From JAPLFM01 sp964650885 (GTDB taxonomy: Bacteria > Bacteroidota > Ignavibacteria > Kapaibacteriales > UBA2268), in the NCBI GenBank assembly GCA_964650885.1, contig CAZYXG010000003.1, positions 1 to 64,000 on the forward strand: a stretch of DNA of 64,000 bases. Direction: 5' to 3'. Shown one piece after another: positions 8,405-17,719 of this stretch. The notes beneath the pieces are model-generated. The model saw only the letters and a program-made list of their open reading frames with translations. It did not search any database and had not been told where the DNA came from. The number at the start of each line of letters is the position of its first letter. Within the stretch, counting starts at the first letter, position 1. Both the position numbers and the translations under genes were made by a program.

Positions 8405-10531
8405 ATGAAAAGAATATTTATTTTACTAATGATACTAAGCGTGTCATTAGTAGCAGCAAAAGAAAGTGATACTTTAGTTTATAGAATTGGGGTCTTTGGA
8501 GGGTTTGGATTGAATTTCCATTCTGCCGACTTTGCAAAATTGAAAGGAGTGCCAAACTGCTGTCAAAATTTTACTGGTGGCAGCGGAAGTGCCATTGGCG
8601 GTGGGCTTCTGTTTGATTTGCCTATCAACAACTTTTATACTTTTAATTTGAATCTACGCTATTCAGGGCTTGATGGCAATTTAGATATAAAGAACAAACC
8701 AATTGGACAAACTATAGTTCAAGATTTGGTTCAAAGCAATAAAGTCAAAACTATGGACGTTACAGTAGATCATAACTTAGCGGCTTCAATGCCAACAATT
8801 TTTTTGAACCCAAATGTATTTTATTCAGTTACAAGTAAGTTTGAAGTGGGCTTGGGTTTGAGCTTTGCTTATATGTTAAGCCCAAGTTTCAGCCAAAAAG
8901 AAGTGATTATTCAGCCCCAAACTGTTACTTTTTTAGATGGTAAATATTCGAGAAATGAATTTACAAATCAGGCATTGACCGATGCGAATACTTTTCTTGT
9001 GTATCCCACACTTACTGCAAGATACAGAATGAAAGTAGGCAAGAAATTCGATTTATTACCTTATGCTTCTTTTAATTATGGGATAATGAATGTATCATCA
9101 GTATCTTGGTCTGTTAGTCAATTAGATTTGGGATTGGCTTTGGCTTATAATTCATACAAATCATTGCCTTTAACTCAGAAATATGACACAATTATACGCA
9201 GAGATACTGTAACAAAAGAAATTGCTGGACTGGCAAAACAAGAAGTAAAATTTATTTCGACAAATGCTAAAAATAGTAAAATTGAAAACGATGAATATTC
9301 TTTGGAAACTACAGAAATCAATGAGAATTATGAACTTAACTTACCCAGAAAAACTAGTTTGAACTTCGACTTCACAGTGAATGGCGTTAATGAAAAAGGA
9401 GAAGTGCAATCTGTCCCAACTCTTGTGATAGAAGAAATGGAAACAGCAGAGAGCTTCCCTTTGCTGCCATATACTTTTTTCAAAGATGGAGATAGCGATT
9501 TAGCTCAAACTGAAACAAATGTATTGAATGAAAAAGAAATTGCAGATTTTGATTTGTCAAAATTGAAATGGAACACTCTCGATATTTATAAAGATGTAGT
9601 GAACATAATTGGCTTTAGAATGAAAAAGAATTCTGCAATTAATATTTCAATTACTGGTTGTAATGCAAATGTTGGAACTGAAGCTAATAATTTAACTCTA
9701 TCGGAAGCAAGAGCTAATTCAATAGCCGATTATTTAATTAACAATTGGAAAATCAGCAAGAATAGAATTACTATTAAAAAACAAAACCTTCCAAATAGCC
9801 CTGGTAAAAGTGATGACGACAGAGGTGCTTCTGAAAATAGAAGAGTTGAAATTGCATCAGCTAATTTTGATTTGATGAAACCTGTAGAGCTAAGAGAAAT
9901 TACTCGAAAAAGCAATCCTCCGATAATTGCTATTAAGCCAAGTGGTGTTGCCGAAGCTGGAGAATATGATTGGTCAATGTCGGTGGCACAAAACAACAAA
10001 CTTCTCAGAAATTATACAGGTAAGAACGAAACTAAGCAATTAGATTGGGCTGTAATAGAAGAACCTATTCCTCAGTTGGAAACACCGATTGAATTCAAAC
10101 TAAATGTAAAAGATAAGTATGGCTACGAGCAAGAAGTTGTGAAGCAATTACAAATTGAACAGCTTACAATCAAGAAAAAACGTGAAGTGCTTAAAGATGA
10201 TAAAATTATTGAAAAATACGCATTGATTGTTTTTGATTTCGATCAAGCTAAAGTAAATGCAATTCAAAAGAATATTTTAAATAGCATTAAACCAAAAATC
10301 AAACCTAACTCAATTGTAACAATAGCTGGATATACAGACGTTTTAGGCGATGAACAATATAACTTTGAACTTGCTTCCCGTAGAACTAAAGAAGTGGCGA
10401 ATTATTTAGAACTTCCCAACGCAATTCTACAACCAATTGGCAATAAAGAATTACTTTACGACAATTCAACTCCGCAAGGAAGAAGCTATTCTCGTACTGT
10501 GAAAATTATAATTGAAACGCCAGTAAAATAA
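8405..10531 (+). CDS. OmpA-family outer-membrane protein with two OmpA-like domains
   Basis: 708 residues with a signal peptide (about 1-18, ending VAAKES). The N-terminal half, about 20-255, has alternating beta strands typical of an eight-stranded barrel. Two OmpA/MotB-like peptidoglycan-binding regions are visible. The first is at about 395-485 (LSEARANSIADYL, then ENRRVEI). The second is at about 610-708 (AGYTDVLGDEQYN, LASRRTKEVANYL and SRTVKI at the end). The first resembles a complete motif, and the second keeps the Asp/Arg pattern. It sits 22 nt after the giant T9SS protein, so the two may be co-transcribed and function together at the outer membrane. A strong terminator follows. Confidence 0.8.
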   Translation: MKRIFILLMILSVSLVAAKESDTLVYRIGVFGGFGLNFHSADFAKLKGVPNCCQNFTGGSGSAIGGGLLFDLPINNFYTFNLNLRYSGLDGNLDIKNKPIGQTIVQDLVQSNKVKTMDVTVDHNLAASMPTIFLNPNVFYSVTSKFEVGLGLSFAYMLSPSFSQKEVIIQPQTVTFLDGKYSRNEFTNQALTDANTFLVYPTLTARYRMKVGKKFDLLPYASFNYGIMNVSSVSWSVSQLDLGLALAYNSYKSLPLTQKYDTIIRRDTVTKEIAGLAKQEVKFISTNAKNSKIENDEYSLETTEINENYELNLPRKTSLNFDFTVNGVNEKGEVQSVPTLVIEEMETAESFPLLPYTFFKDGDSDLAQTETNVLNEKEIADFDLSKLKWNTLDIYKDVVNIIGFRMKKNSAINISITGCNANVGTEANNLTLSEARANSIADYLINNWKISKNRITIKKQNLPNSPGKSDDDRGASENRRVEIASANFDLMKPVELREITRKSNPPIIAIKPSGVAEAGEYDWSMSVAQNNKLLRNYTGKNETKQLDWAVIEEPIPQLETPIEFKLNVKDKYGYEQEVVKQLQIEQLTIKKKREVLKDDKIIEKYALIVFDFDQAKVNAIQKNILNSIKPKIKPNSIVTIAGYTDVLGDEQYNFELASRRTKEVANYLELPNAILQPIGNKELLYDNSTPQGRSYSRTVKIIIETPVK

Positions 10532-10553
10532 AACTATTTAAAGAATAAACTAT

Positions 10554-10598
10554 AACGTGAATTTAATGAAGATAACCTTCTATTAAATTCACGTTTTT
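10554..10598. terminator. Bidirectional terminator overlapping a gene's 3' end
   Basis: A 14-bp perfect stem (10554-10567 with 10582-10595) is extended inward by GAAG/CTTC after a one-base bulge and is followed by a T run to 10598 on the plus strand. It terminates the OmpA-family gene. Its arms cover the last codons and stop codon (10563-10565) of the convergent histidine kinase gene. Confidence 0.8.
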
Positions 10599-12440
10599 AT
10601 CTTGACTCTCAAAGTTAATTGGTATCTTTAAAGTAAACTTAGAACCTTCGCCTTCCACAGATTCAAATGAAATTTGACCACTCAATACTTCAATATATTT
10701 TTTTGCTATTGATAGCCCAAGCCCAGTCCCATTTATTGTCCCAACATTTCTTCCACGGAAGAATGGGCTAAAAAGATGCTTAGTATCATTTTCGGAAATA
10801 CCTATTCCAAAATCTTGAACAGTGATGAAGAAATTAAAATTATCGTCGCTCAAGGTTATTATTATTTCTGATTGAGGATAAGAATATTTCATTGCATTTG
10901 TCAATAAATTATTCAAAATAATTGAAAGCATATTCGAATCAGAAATTATTTTCAAATCTTGCGATAAATCAATCAAATTGAATTGTTGATTTTTGTCGGA
11001 AATTTGCTTTTTCTCATCAATAATTTCCACTAATAAGTTCATTAAAGTAAACTTAGAAATATAAACATTTAATTTGCCAGCATCAATTTTTCCGATTGTG
11101 AGAATATCTTCTAAAAGTACAGTCATATCTTTTACAGATTTTTGGATTTTCCAAAGTTGATTTCTCATTTTTTCCAAATCTGAAATTTCGGAGTATTTCT
11201 CGATTAAAAATGTAGAATGAAGAATTACTGTGAGCGGAGTACGGTATTCGTGTGAAACAATTGAAATAAATTTACTTTTCAATTCATTGACTTCTTTTTC
11301 TTTGGACAATGCAATTTTCATTTCATAATTCACATTTTCAAGCTCTATATAAGCAATTTGTAGCTTAGCTTCTGTTTCATTCTTTCTTTGAATTTCTTCT
11401 TTAAGTTCGTTTGTTCTTTGTTCCACAATTTGTTCCAAATTCTTATTTTGGTGGTCTAACAGCTGAATAGAGTTATTAATCTTACCAGACATTTTGTTGA
11501 ACATATTTGCTAATTCAGCAATCTCATCATTGGAATTCACACTCACACTATGTGCATAATTCCCTTCAATAATATACTGACTTGCTTTCACTAATTCAAG
11601 AATTGGTCTTGTAAGAGTTTTACTTAAAACAACAGCAGCAAAAAAGCAACTAAACAAGGACACAAAACTAAGCACTATTTGCAAGTTTTGAATTTGGTTA
11701 TATTTGTTTTCTTGCTTCAAAGAAATTGTTGTGATTATTGTGTTTAACTTTTGTTCTTCGTTTTCAATATCTTTTTCTAAAATGCTTATTCGTTGCAATA
11801 CATTTACAAATTTTTTGAAAGAAATCAAGTAATTATCAGCCAATTGATTGATTTTCTTAATCTTAGCTTCGTCATAAGATTTTTCTGAAACTTTGTCTTT
11901 TAAACTAGCAATAAAAGAATTAACATTTGTTACGTAGTTATTTGAGCCACGCAAAAGAAAATCCTTTTCTCTTCGCCTTGCTTGAAGCAATTCCACAAGT
12001 AAATCATTATCATAAGTCTTATATAGTATTTCCTCTATGGTATGGATGTCGTTCCGGAAATCTCCTTCTATTCCTTCATTCTCGTTCAAACCTCGCTCTT
12101 GATACAATTCAACTAACTCATTAATTTTTGCAGAAAATAGTTTCTGCTCATATCTGAAATTCACCACATCGGCATCGCCAATATTTTGCTTAAGAATGCT
12201 ATCATTTACAGAAATGTATTGCTTAATCACACCAATTAGGTTGAAATTTCTGTTTTTTGAAAATTCAATTCTATCTTTTGTCAAAGAAAGAATATTGACA
12301 TAGACCTGATTTAACTGATTGTATTTAAAGTTAACCTCTTGCGAATAAAGAAGAAATGCAACAAAGAAAACCAATGCGATTAAGAAGATTGAACAAAGTA
12401 GCATTAGTTTTGTGAAAATGGAAATTCGGAGACGATTCAT
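10563..12440 (-). CDS. Membrane sensor histidine kinase (HAMP, HisKA, HATPase)
   Basis: 625 residues. Transmembrane helix 1 is at about 11-32, a helical periplasmic sensor region at 33-250, and helix 2 at about 254-274. A HAMP linker spans about 275-328 and a coiled coil about 330-390. The phospho-acceptor is His397 in VSHEYRTPL. The ATPase domain has the N box with Asn515, a G1 box (DFGIGIS, Asp543) and a G2 box (GTGLGLS, 571-577). The periplasmic part contains REKDFLLR at 157-164, a motif familiar from helical-bundle sensors of chemoreceptors. No response regulator is adjacent, so it is an orphan kinase in this window. The ligand is unknown. Confidence 0.9.
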   Translation of the reverse strand: MNRLRISIFTKLMLLCSIFLIALVFFVAFLLYSQEVNFKYNQLNQVYVNILSLTKDRIEFSKNRNFNLIGVIKQYISVNDSILKQNIGDADVVNFRYEQKLFSAKINELVELYQERGLNENEGIEGDFRNDIHTIEEILYKTYDNDLLVELLQARRREKDFLLRGSNNYVTNVNSFIASLKDKVSEKSYDEAKIKKINQLADNYLISFKKFVNVLQRISILEKDIENEEQKLNTIITTISLKQENKYNQIQNLQIVLSFVSLFSCFFAAVVLSKTLTRPILELVKASQYIIEGNYAHSVSVNSNDEIAELANMFNKMSGKINNSIQLLDHQNKNLEQIVEQRTNELKEEIQRKNETEAKLQIAYIELENVNYEMKIALSKEKEVNELKSKFISIVSHEYRTPLTVILHSTFLIEKYSEISDLEKMRNQLWKIQKSVKDMTVLLEDILTIGKIDAGKLNVYISKFTLMNLLVEIIDEKKQISDKNQQFNLIDLSQDLKIISDSNMLSIILNNLLTNAMKYSYPQSEIIITLSDDNFNFFITVQDFGIGISENDTKHLFSPFFRGRNVGTINGTGLGLSIAKKYIEVLSGQISFESVEGEGSKFTLKIPINFESQDKNVNLIEGYLH

Positions 12441-12538
12441 TTTTTCTAGATAATTTTTGAAATATCATACAAGTTAGTATTTCAGTTTATAGTTATAATG
12501 AAGATTTTGTTAATTTTGAGTAAACAACAAAAGAATTT

Positions 12539-13483
12539 ATGAAAAACTTAATTATTGTACAGAACAAATCAGAATTTGGAGCTGGGACTCGTGGCTCAAG
12601 TTTAGGAATAGATGCCCTTAAATTTGCAGCATTCGATGCTGGTTATGAAACTTATTTCAATATAAAGAAAGTCAAGATTGAAGGGCAAATCAATAAACTA
12701 ACAAAAAAGTTTAGATTTAAGTATGCCAAAAGAATTGATGAAATAATCAATACATACAAAAAAGTTGATAAATCTTTGTCGAAATTTCTCGATAAAAACC
12801 ACTTCCCGATTTTCTTTTCTGGCGACCATTCCTATTCTCCTTCTTATATAAACTCACTTAGAAAAATCCACAACTACAAGAATATAGGTATAGTTTGGAT
12901 AGATGCACACACTGATTTGCACTCTCCATACACCACACCAAGCGGGAATATGCACGGGATGTCGCTTGCTATAGCTATCGGCGATGATAACAAAGAGTTT
13001 CAACGAAATGCTTTGGATCAGCCAGCAATTGAAAAATGGAACTCTTTGAAAAAACTAATCAAAAAAAACTTAATCAATCCAAAGAATATAGTTTTTATTG
13101 GAACTCGCGACAAAGAACCAGAAGAAGAAGCAATTCTGAAAAAATATAAAATCACTGAAATCTCTGTGAAGGACATCAGGAAAGACTTCGACAAATCAAT
13201 GAAACTTATTGAGTCAAAATTAGTAGACTTAGATGCAGTCTTTGTCTCTTTCGATGTGGACTGTCTCGACCCTGAGAAAGTTTCCCCTGGGACAGGTACA
13301 CCAGTAAAAAATGGTTTCAAATTGAGTGAAGCAAGCAAAATTGTGGCTAAACTTGCCAAGTTGAAAAATATTTGTGGATTTGAGATGGTGGAAATAAATC
13401 CACTTTTGGATAACAATAAAAATTCAATGGCAACGGCTGCACTTAATATCCTTCAGAATTTTATTAATAATTATCAGAAATAG
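12539..13483 (+). CDS. rocF-like: Arginase (ureohydrolase family)
   Basis: 314 residues, the usual length. Ureohydrolases hydrolyse arginine to ornithine and urea using two manganese ions. The metal ligands are visible: His97 in SGDHS (family norm GGDHS), Asp122/His124/Asp126 in DAHTD, and Asp239/Asp241 in SFDVDCLDP. His139 in GNMHG and Glu286 in VEINP match the arginase substrate-binding positions. The segment IGTRDKEPEEEAIL (187-200) and GTGTPV favour arginase over agmatinase or formimidoylglutamase. The stop is 3 nt before the start of the protease gene, so the two are probably one transcription unit. It is divergent from the histidine kinase across a 98-nt gap. Confidence 0.85.
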   Translation: MKNLIIVQNKSEFGAGTRGSSLGIDALKFAAFDAGYETYFNIKKVKIEGQINKLTKKFRFKYAKRIDEIINTYKKVDKSLSKFLDKNHFPIFFSGDHSYSPSYINSLRKIHNYKNIGIVWIDAHTDLHSPYTTPSGNMHGMSLAIAIGDDNKEFQRNALDQPAIEKWNSLKKLIKKNLINPKNIVFIGTRDKEPEEEAILKKYKITEISVKDIRKDFDKSMKLIESKLVDLDAVFVSFDVDCLDPEKVSPGTGTPVKNGFKLSEASKIVAKLAKLKNICGFEMVEINPLLDNNKNSMATAALNILQNFINNYQK

Positions 13484-13486
13484 AAA

Positions 13487-16400
13487 ATGAAACAAATATC
13501 ATTATACTTTTTTTTGCTTTGTCAATTTAGCATAATGCTATTTGCTGAAAACTACATTCTTAAGATAAATCAAAGTTCTGCAAAACAAAATCAGCTCCAA
13601 AGTCTAAATGGCAAGCTATATAAAGTATTGAAAAAATCTCACACAAAGTCCAACACAACTTTGAGTAATAATTCTGCACTAAATGAACTTGATAAATATT
13701 ATACATTCAGTGGCAACCCCAGCGAATTAGCAGATTTGAAAAAAGTAATCGAAATAGAAGAAATAGAAACAAACTATATCTATAAAATTGAAACGGATTG
13801 CTTTCCCGAACCAAAAGATAAGCTATACACAGAGCAATGGGCTTTAAAATCTGTTAATGCCTTGAAAGCATGGCAATTTGCTTCTGGGAAAGGAGTGAAA
13901 GTTGCTGTAATTGATACTGGTATTGATTACAACAATAAACAACTCAAATCCAACCTTTGGATTAATGAAAAAGAAGACCTCAATAATAATGGCACATTTG
14001 AACCTTGGAGCAATTCAGAAACTATAGAAGGAGTTTCTGGGGATTTTAATGGTATTGATGATGATGGAAATGGGTATGCCGATGATGTGATTGGCTATGA
14101 TTTTGTGAACCAGTATATAATGAATATTGGCGATGCACAAGAAATTGATTCCGACCCACAAGATGAAAATGGACACGGAACTAGTGTTTCTGGAGTGATT
14201 GCAGCAAAAAAAGACGAAGAAGGAATAATTGGGCTTGCCTTCGATAGCCGAATAATGACATTAAGGGCATTCGATGTTAGTGGCAATGCAGAAAGCGATG
14301 ATATAGCAGCAGCTATAATTTATGCAGCAAGCAATGGAGCAAAAGTTTTAAACCTTAGTTTTGGTGAAGTTTTTGAATCGGGCTTAATTCGTTCCGCTAT
14401 TAAATATGCAAATAGTATGGGTGCAATTGTTGTGGCTGCTGCTGGAAATAATAATTGGAGTAATCCTCATTTTCCTTCCGATTTCGATGAAGTAATGTCT
14501 GTTTCAGGTATTGACCAAAATAATAATAAATATGGCTCTGGAAATTATGGCAATTTTATATCAATTGTGGCTCCAGCAAGCAATATATTAACTCTTGATC
14601 TTGGCAATAAAACTAAAAATATAGCAGGCACTTCATTTGCCACACCTTATGTGGCAGCTACAGCTGCACTATTGCTTGAATTAAATCCAAATTTAACTCA
14701 CAACCAAATTAGGTCTATATTGGAATCCAATGCAAATGATGCTGGCAAACAAGGATGGGACTCAGTTTTTGGAGCTGGCAGATTGAATGCTGGCAATGCA
14801 CTTGAGAATTTTACTGTGTCTAATATCGAAATCAAAGGCATTTCAAACGACAACTTCTATAATTTAAATAAAGAAAATATTACATTTGAAATAACTGCTA
14901 CAAATCCATTATTGGAATCTCAAACTCTATATCTTGGGGTGGGTGAAACTCCACAAGAATGGCAAACTGTTTATAGCTCAAATGAAAATTTATACAATAA
15001 CAAAACAGTTTTTAATAATAATACAATTATTGGGAATATAAACTTATCTGATACACTTTATACTTTGCGATTCGTGCAGAAATTAAAGAATTTGAATACA
15101 TTGGAACGCAGGCTAAACTTCAATTTAGTAAGCAAAGATGCAAATGAAATACTTTATTCAAACTTACTTTATTCCTTATTTGAAGATAAGTATGTACAAG
15201 TCTTTTCAGCAGTCACAAGTTTCAAATCAAATTTTAGTGTACGAGTAGTAAATAAATTAAATCAGACCTACACTACTTATGAAGAATATGAAAAGAAAAG
15301 TAATTTTCATACTGTTTTAATTAAAGATATTATTGATTTAAAAAAACAAGATGTTTATTTTATAGCAACTATTGGACAAGATTCCACAATTCAGCCCTTG
15401 GTTAATTTGCAGCCAGGCCCAAGCTATAATAGTCTTATACCATTAATGAATATGCAAGAAAAGAAATATAATTTACCTTTTGTATTTCTAAATAGTAATG
15501 TTTCCGATAAGTTGTATGAGGGCTTCAGCTCTATAGCTACGAATGATTTTGATAATTTGGGCTATGGCAGAACAAGAACATTTGCTTTCGATAAAACTAA
15601 AAATGAATTCATAGCAAAGGACAGTTCCGATAACTTTTATATTCCCGTTGGTTTTGGAGATTCAAATAAAGATGGTATAGAAGAAGTGTATCAAACGGGT
15701 GATTTCTCAAACATACTAACTCAAGCAGCTCAAAAGAATGGCAATCCATTTAGTAAATTGCTGTATCAAGCCGACGGAACTACAAAAGCAGGTGGCTCGA
15801 AAATGTATGATCTTGATGCCGATGGAAGCCCAGAGCTCATTGGTAGAAACGATTCGGCATATTATTCCATTAAATTCAATGGTGGCTATCAGCAATTAGA
15901 TATTGCCAAAATGCCTAAAGGAATAAGAGGTGCAAACTCAATTGATAAAGCGTCTGCTGTGGGCGATTTTGATGGCGATGGTAAAAATGAACTTGCATTT
16001 ATGAATGAGCAAGGCATGCTTTATGTTTTTGAATATTCAAATGGCAATTATAATTTGGAATTTGTTGATTCTAACAAGTACTCACAATCTTCGCAATATC
16101 TTGTTAGTGGTGATGTAGATGGTGATGGTAAAAATGATTTAATTACATTAACAAACACTCCTGTTCCATTTTATTCAATAGTAAATGGTTATGATGAGCT
16201 TTGGCATCTGCGAGTGTATAAAAGTAATTCAGAAAATAATTATACATTGAGTTATAATAACTACATCTATGGTGTGAGAGTTGGATATATAAACAAAGTC
16301 AATCAATTCTATAAAAATAGTTTGGCGGTTGGTAATTTATCATCTAGTAAGGGTGATGAAGTAGTAGTTTCAATTTTCCCAAATATATATATTTTTAATA

Positions 16401-17719
16401 AAGGTAGTAATTTGGGTTATTTAGAGCCAATACATTTTGAAAAAAATTCATTTTCTTCTGGGATGTTAATTTATGATTTTGATAAAAACGGCACAAATGA
16501 ATTAGGTTTCACTTCATTTGCAGGAACTAAATTCATAGAAAGTGACCCAAATGCAAATATAAAACCAAGAATTAGAAAAGCATACTCAATAACTAATAAT
16601 AGATTAAGAATAGAATTGAATGAATCTATAGCTTCTGCAAACCACGTAGAATATCGCTTATTGGGTGATTCTATTTGGACTGTGAGAAAAAAGATAAGTC
16701 AATTTAGTAGCAATATTATAAATATTGATAGCTTGCAAATAGATAAACTTTACGAAGTGAGAGTTCAATTTGATTACGTCAACTCACAGCAAGTTATTGA
16801 GCTAAGTCAATATTCTGATACATTAATAATGCTACCTCATTTCCCGTATAGTGTAAAGAAAATTGATGTTATAGATAATAAAATCTACCTTAAATTTAAT
16901 GGAGCATTGCCAACAACATTTATTGAAAATTCAATTGCCAACGTTAGACTAAATGGCTTCTTTCTTTCAATTCAGAACATTATCACTAAAGGCGATAGCA
17001 CAGCTGTGATTAGCTTTATAGACAACACACCACTTGCAAATGGTCAATTATATGTAAATTTAAAAGCTTTGGAAGACAGATTTTCTACTTTAACAATTCC
17101 ATTCGATTCTACATTTCTATACTCTAGTGCAGATGTAAGTTCTAAATTCTTTATAAAGTCATTCGAAGTTCTAAAAGATGGTTCAAATAAAGTGAAAATA
17201 TACTTTAACAAATCAATTGCAACTTCTATTGATTTGTCAAAATTTGAAATTGCAAACAATGGGAAGATTGAATCATTCAGTGTAGTTGATTCTACTCTTT
17301 ATTTAGAGTTAAGCTCTGAAACAATTCAATATAACAAAGGCAGCTACGTAAAAATTACACTCAATGGGCTGAAAGACACTGATGGTTTGCTAATTGACGA
17401 CAATTCGAAATCAATATTAATTGGTTCTGCACCAAATAATTTAAGCAATATTTATATCTATCCACAGCCAGTGAAGCTCTCTGCTTGCGATAGAGTAACG
17501 TTTGGAAATATTTCTCCAAAATCAAAAATTACAATAATGGATATTGATGGCACATTCATTCAAACTTTGAATGAATATGATGCCAACGGTGGAACAGAAT
17601 GGAATTTACTCAAATCAAATGGCGAAAGGATAAAACCAGGAATTTACTTATTCAAAGTTGAAAGTGAGGATTCCAAAGTAAGTCAATCGGATTTGATTAA
17701 GTTTGCTATTCTTCCTTAA
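13487..17719 (+). CDS. Subtilisin-like (S8) secreted protease with FG-GAP repeats and T9SS tail
   Basis: 1410 residues with a signal peptide (about 1-20). After a propeptide-like region, the S8 catalytic triad is complete: Asp143 (VIDTGID), His230 (NGHGTSVSG) and Ser383 (AGTSFATP). The oxyanion Asn321 (AAGNN) is present. An Asp/Asn-rich insertion at 186-200 looks calcium-binding. FG-GAP/VCBS-like calcium repeats of the DxDGDGKNxL type follow near 722, 773, 825, 874 and 993. Bacterial Ig-like segments come next, then a C-terminal T9SS type A sorting domain (about 1322-1410, starting YPQPV). It is exported and probably cell-surface-attached. The 3' end overlaps the convergent aldehyde dehydrogenase by 14 nt. 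Confidence 0.9.
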   Translation: MKQISLYFFLLCQFSIMLFAENYILKINQSSAKQNQLQSLNGKLYKVLKKSHTKSNTTLSNNSALNELDKYYTFSGNPSELADLKKVIEIEEIETNYIYKIETDCFPEPKDKLYTEQWALKSVNALKAWQFASGKGVKVAVIDTGIDYNNKQLKSNLWINEKEDLNNNGTFEPWSNSETIEGVSGDFNGIDDDGNGYADDVIGYDFVNQYIMNIGDAQEIDSDPQDENGHGTSVSGVIAAKKDEEGIIGLAFDSRIMTLRAFDVSGNAESDDIAAAIIYAASNGAKVLNLSFGEVFESGLIRSAIKYANSMGAIVVAAAGNNNWSNPHFPSDFDEVMSVSGIDQNNNKYGSGNYGNFISIVAPASNILTLDLGNKTKNIAGTSFATPYVAATAALLLELNPNLTHNQIRSILESNANDAGKQGWDSVFGAGRLNAGNALENFTVSNIEIKGISNDNFYNLNKENITFEITATNPLLESQTLYLGVGETPQEWQTVYSSNENLYNNKTVFNNNTIIGNINLSDTLYTLRFVQKLKNLNTLERRLNFNLVSKDANEILYSNLLYSLFEDKYVQVFSAVTSFKSNFSVRVVNKLNQTYTTYEEYEKKSNFHTVLIKDIIDLKKQDVYFIATIGQDSTIQPLVNLQPGPSYNSLIPLMNMQEKKYNLPFVFLNSNVSDKLYEGFSSIATNDFDNLGYGRTRTFAFDKTKNEFIAKDSSDNFYIPVGFGDSNKDGIEEVYQTGDFSNILTQAAQKNGNPFSKLLYQADGTTKAGGSKMYDLDADGSPELIGRNDSAYYSIKFNGGYQQLDIAKMPKGIRGANSIDKASAVGDFDGDGKNELAFMNEQGMLYVFEYSNGNYNLEFVDSNKYSQSSQYLVSGDVDGDGKNDLITLTNTPVPFYSIVNGYDELWHLRVYKSNSENNYTLSYNNYIYGVRVGYINKVNQFYKNSLAVGNLSSSKGDEVVVSIFPNIYIFNKGSNLGYLEPIHFEKNSFSSGMLIYDFDKNGTNELGFTSFAGTKFIESDPNANIKPRIRKAYSITNNRLRIELNESIASANHVEYRLLGDSIWTVRKKISQFSSNIINIDSLQIDKLYEVRVQFDYVNSQQVIELSQYSDTLIMLPHFPYSVKKIDVIDNKIYLKFNGALPTTFIENSIANVRLNGFFLSIQNIITKGDSTAVISFIDNTPLANGQLYVNLKALEDRFSTLTIPFDSTFLYSSADVSSKFFIKSFEVLKDGSNKVKIYFNKSIATSIDLSKFEIANNGKIESFSVVDSTLYLELSSETIQYNKGSYVKITLNGLKDTDGLLIDDNSKSILIGSAPNNLSNIYIYPQPVKLSACDRVTFGNISPKSKITIMDIDGTFIQTLNEYDANGGTEWNLLKSNGERIKPGIYLFKVESEDSKVSQSDLIKFAILP

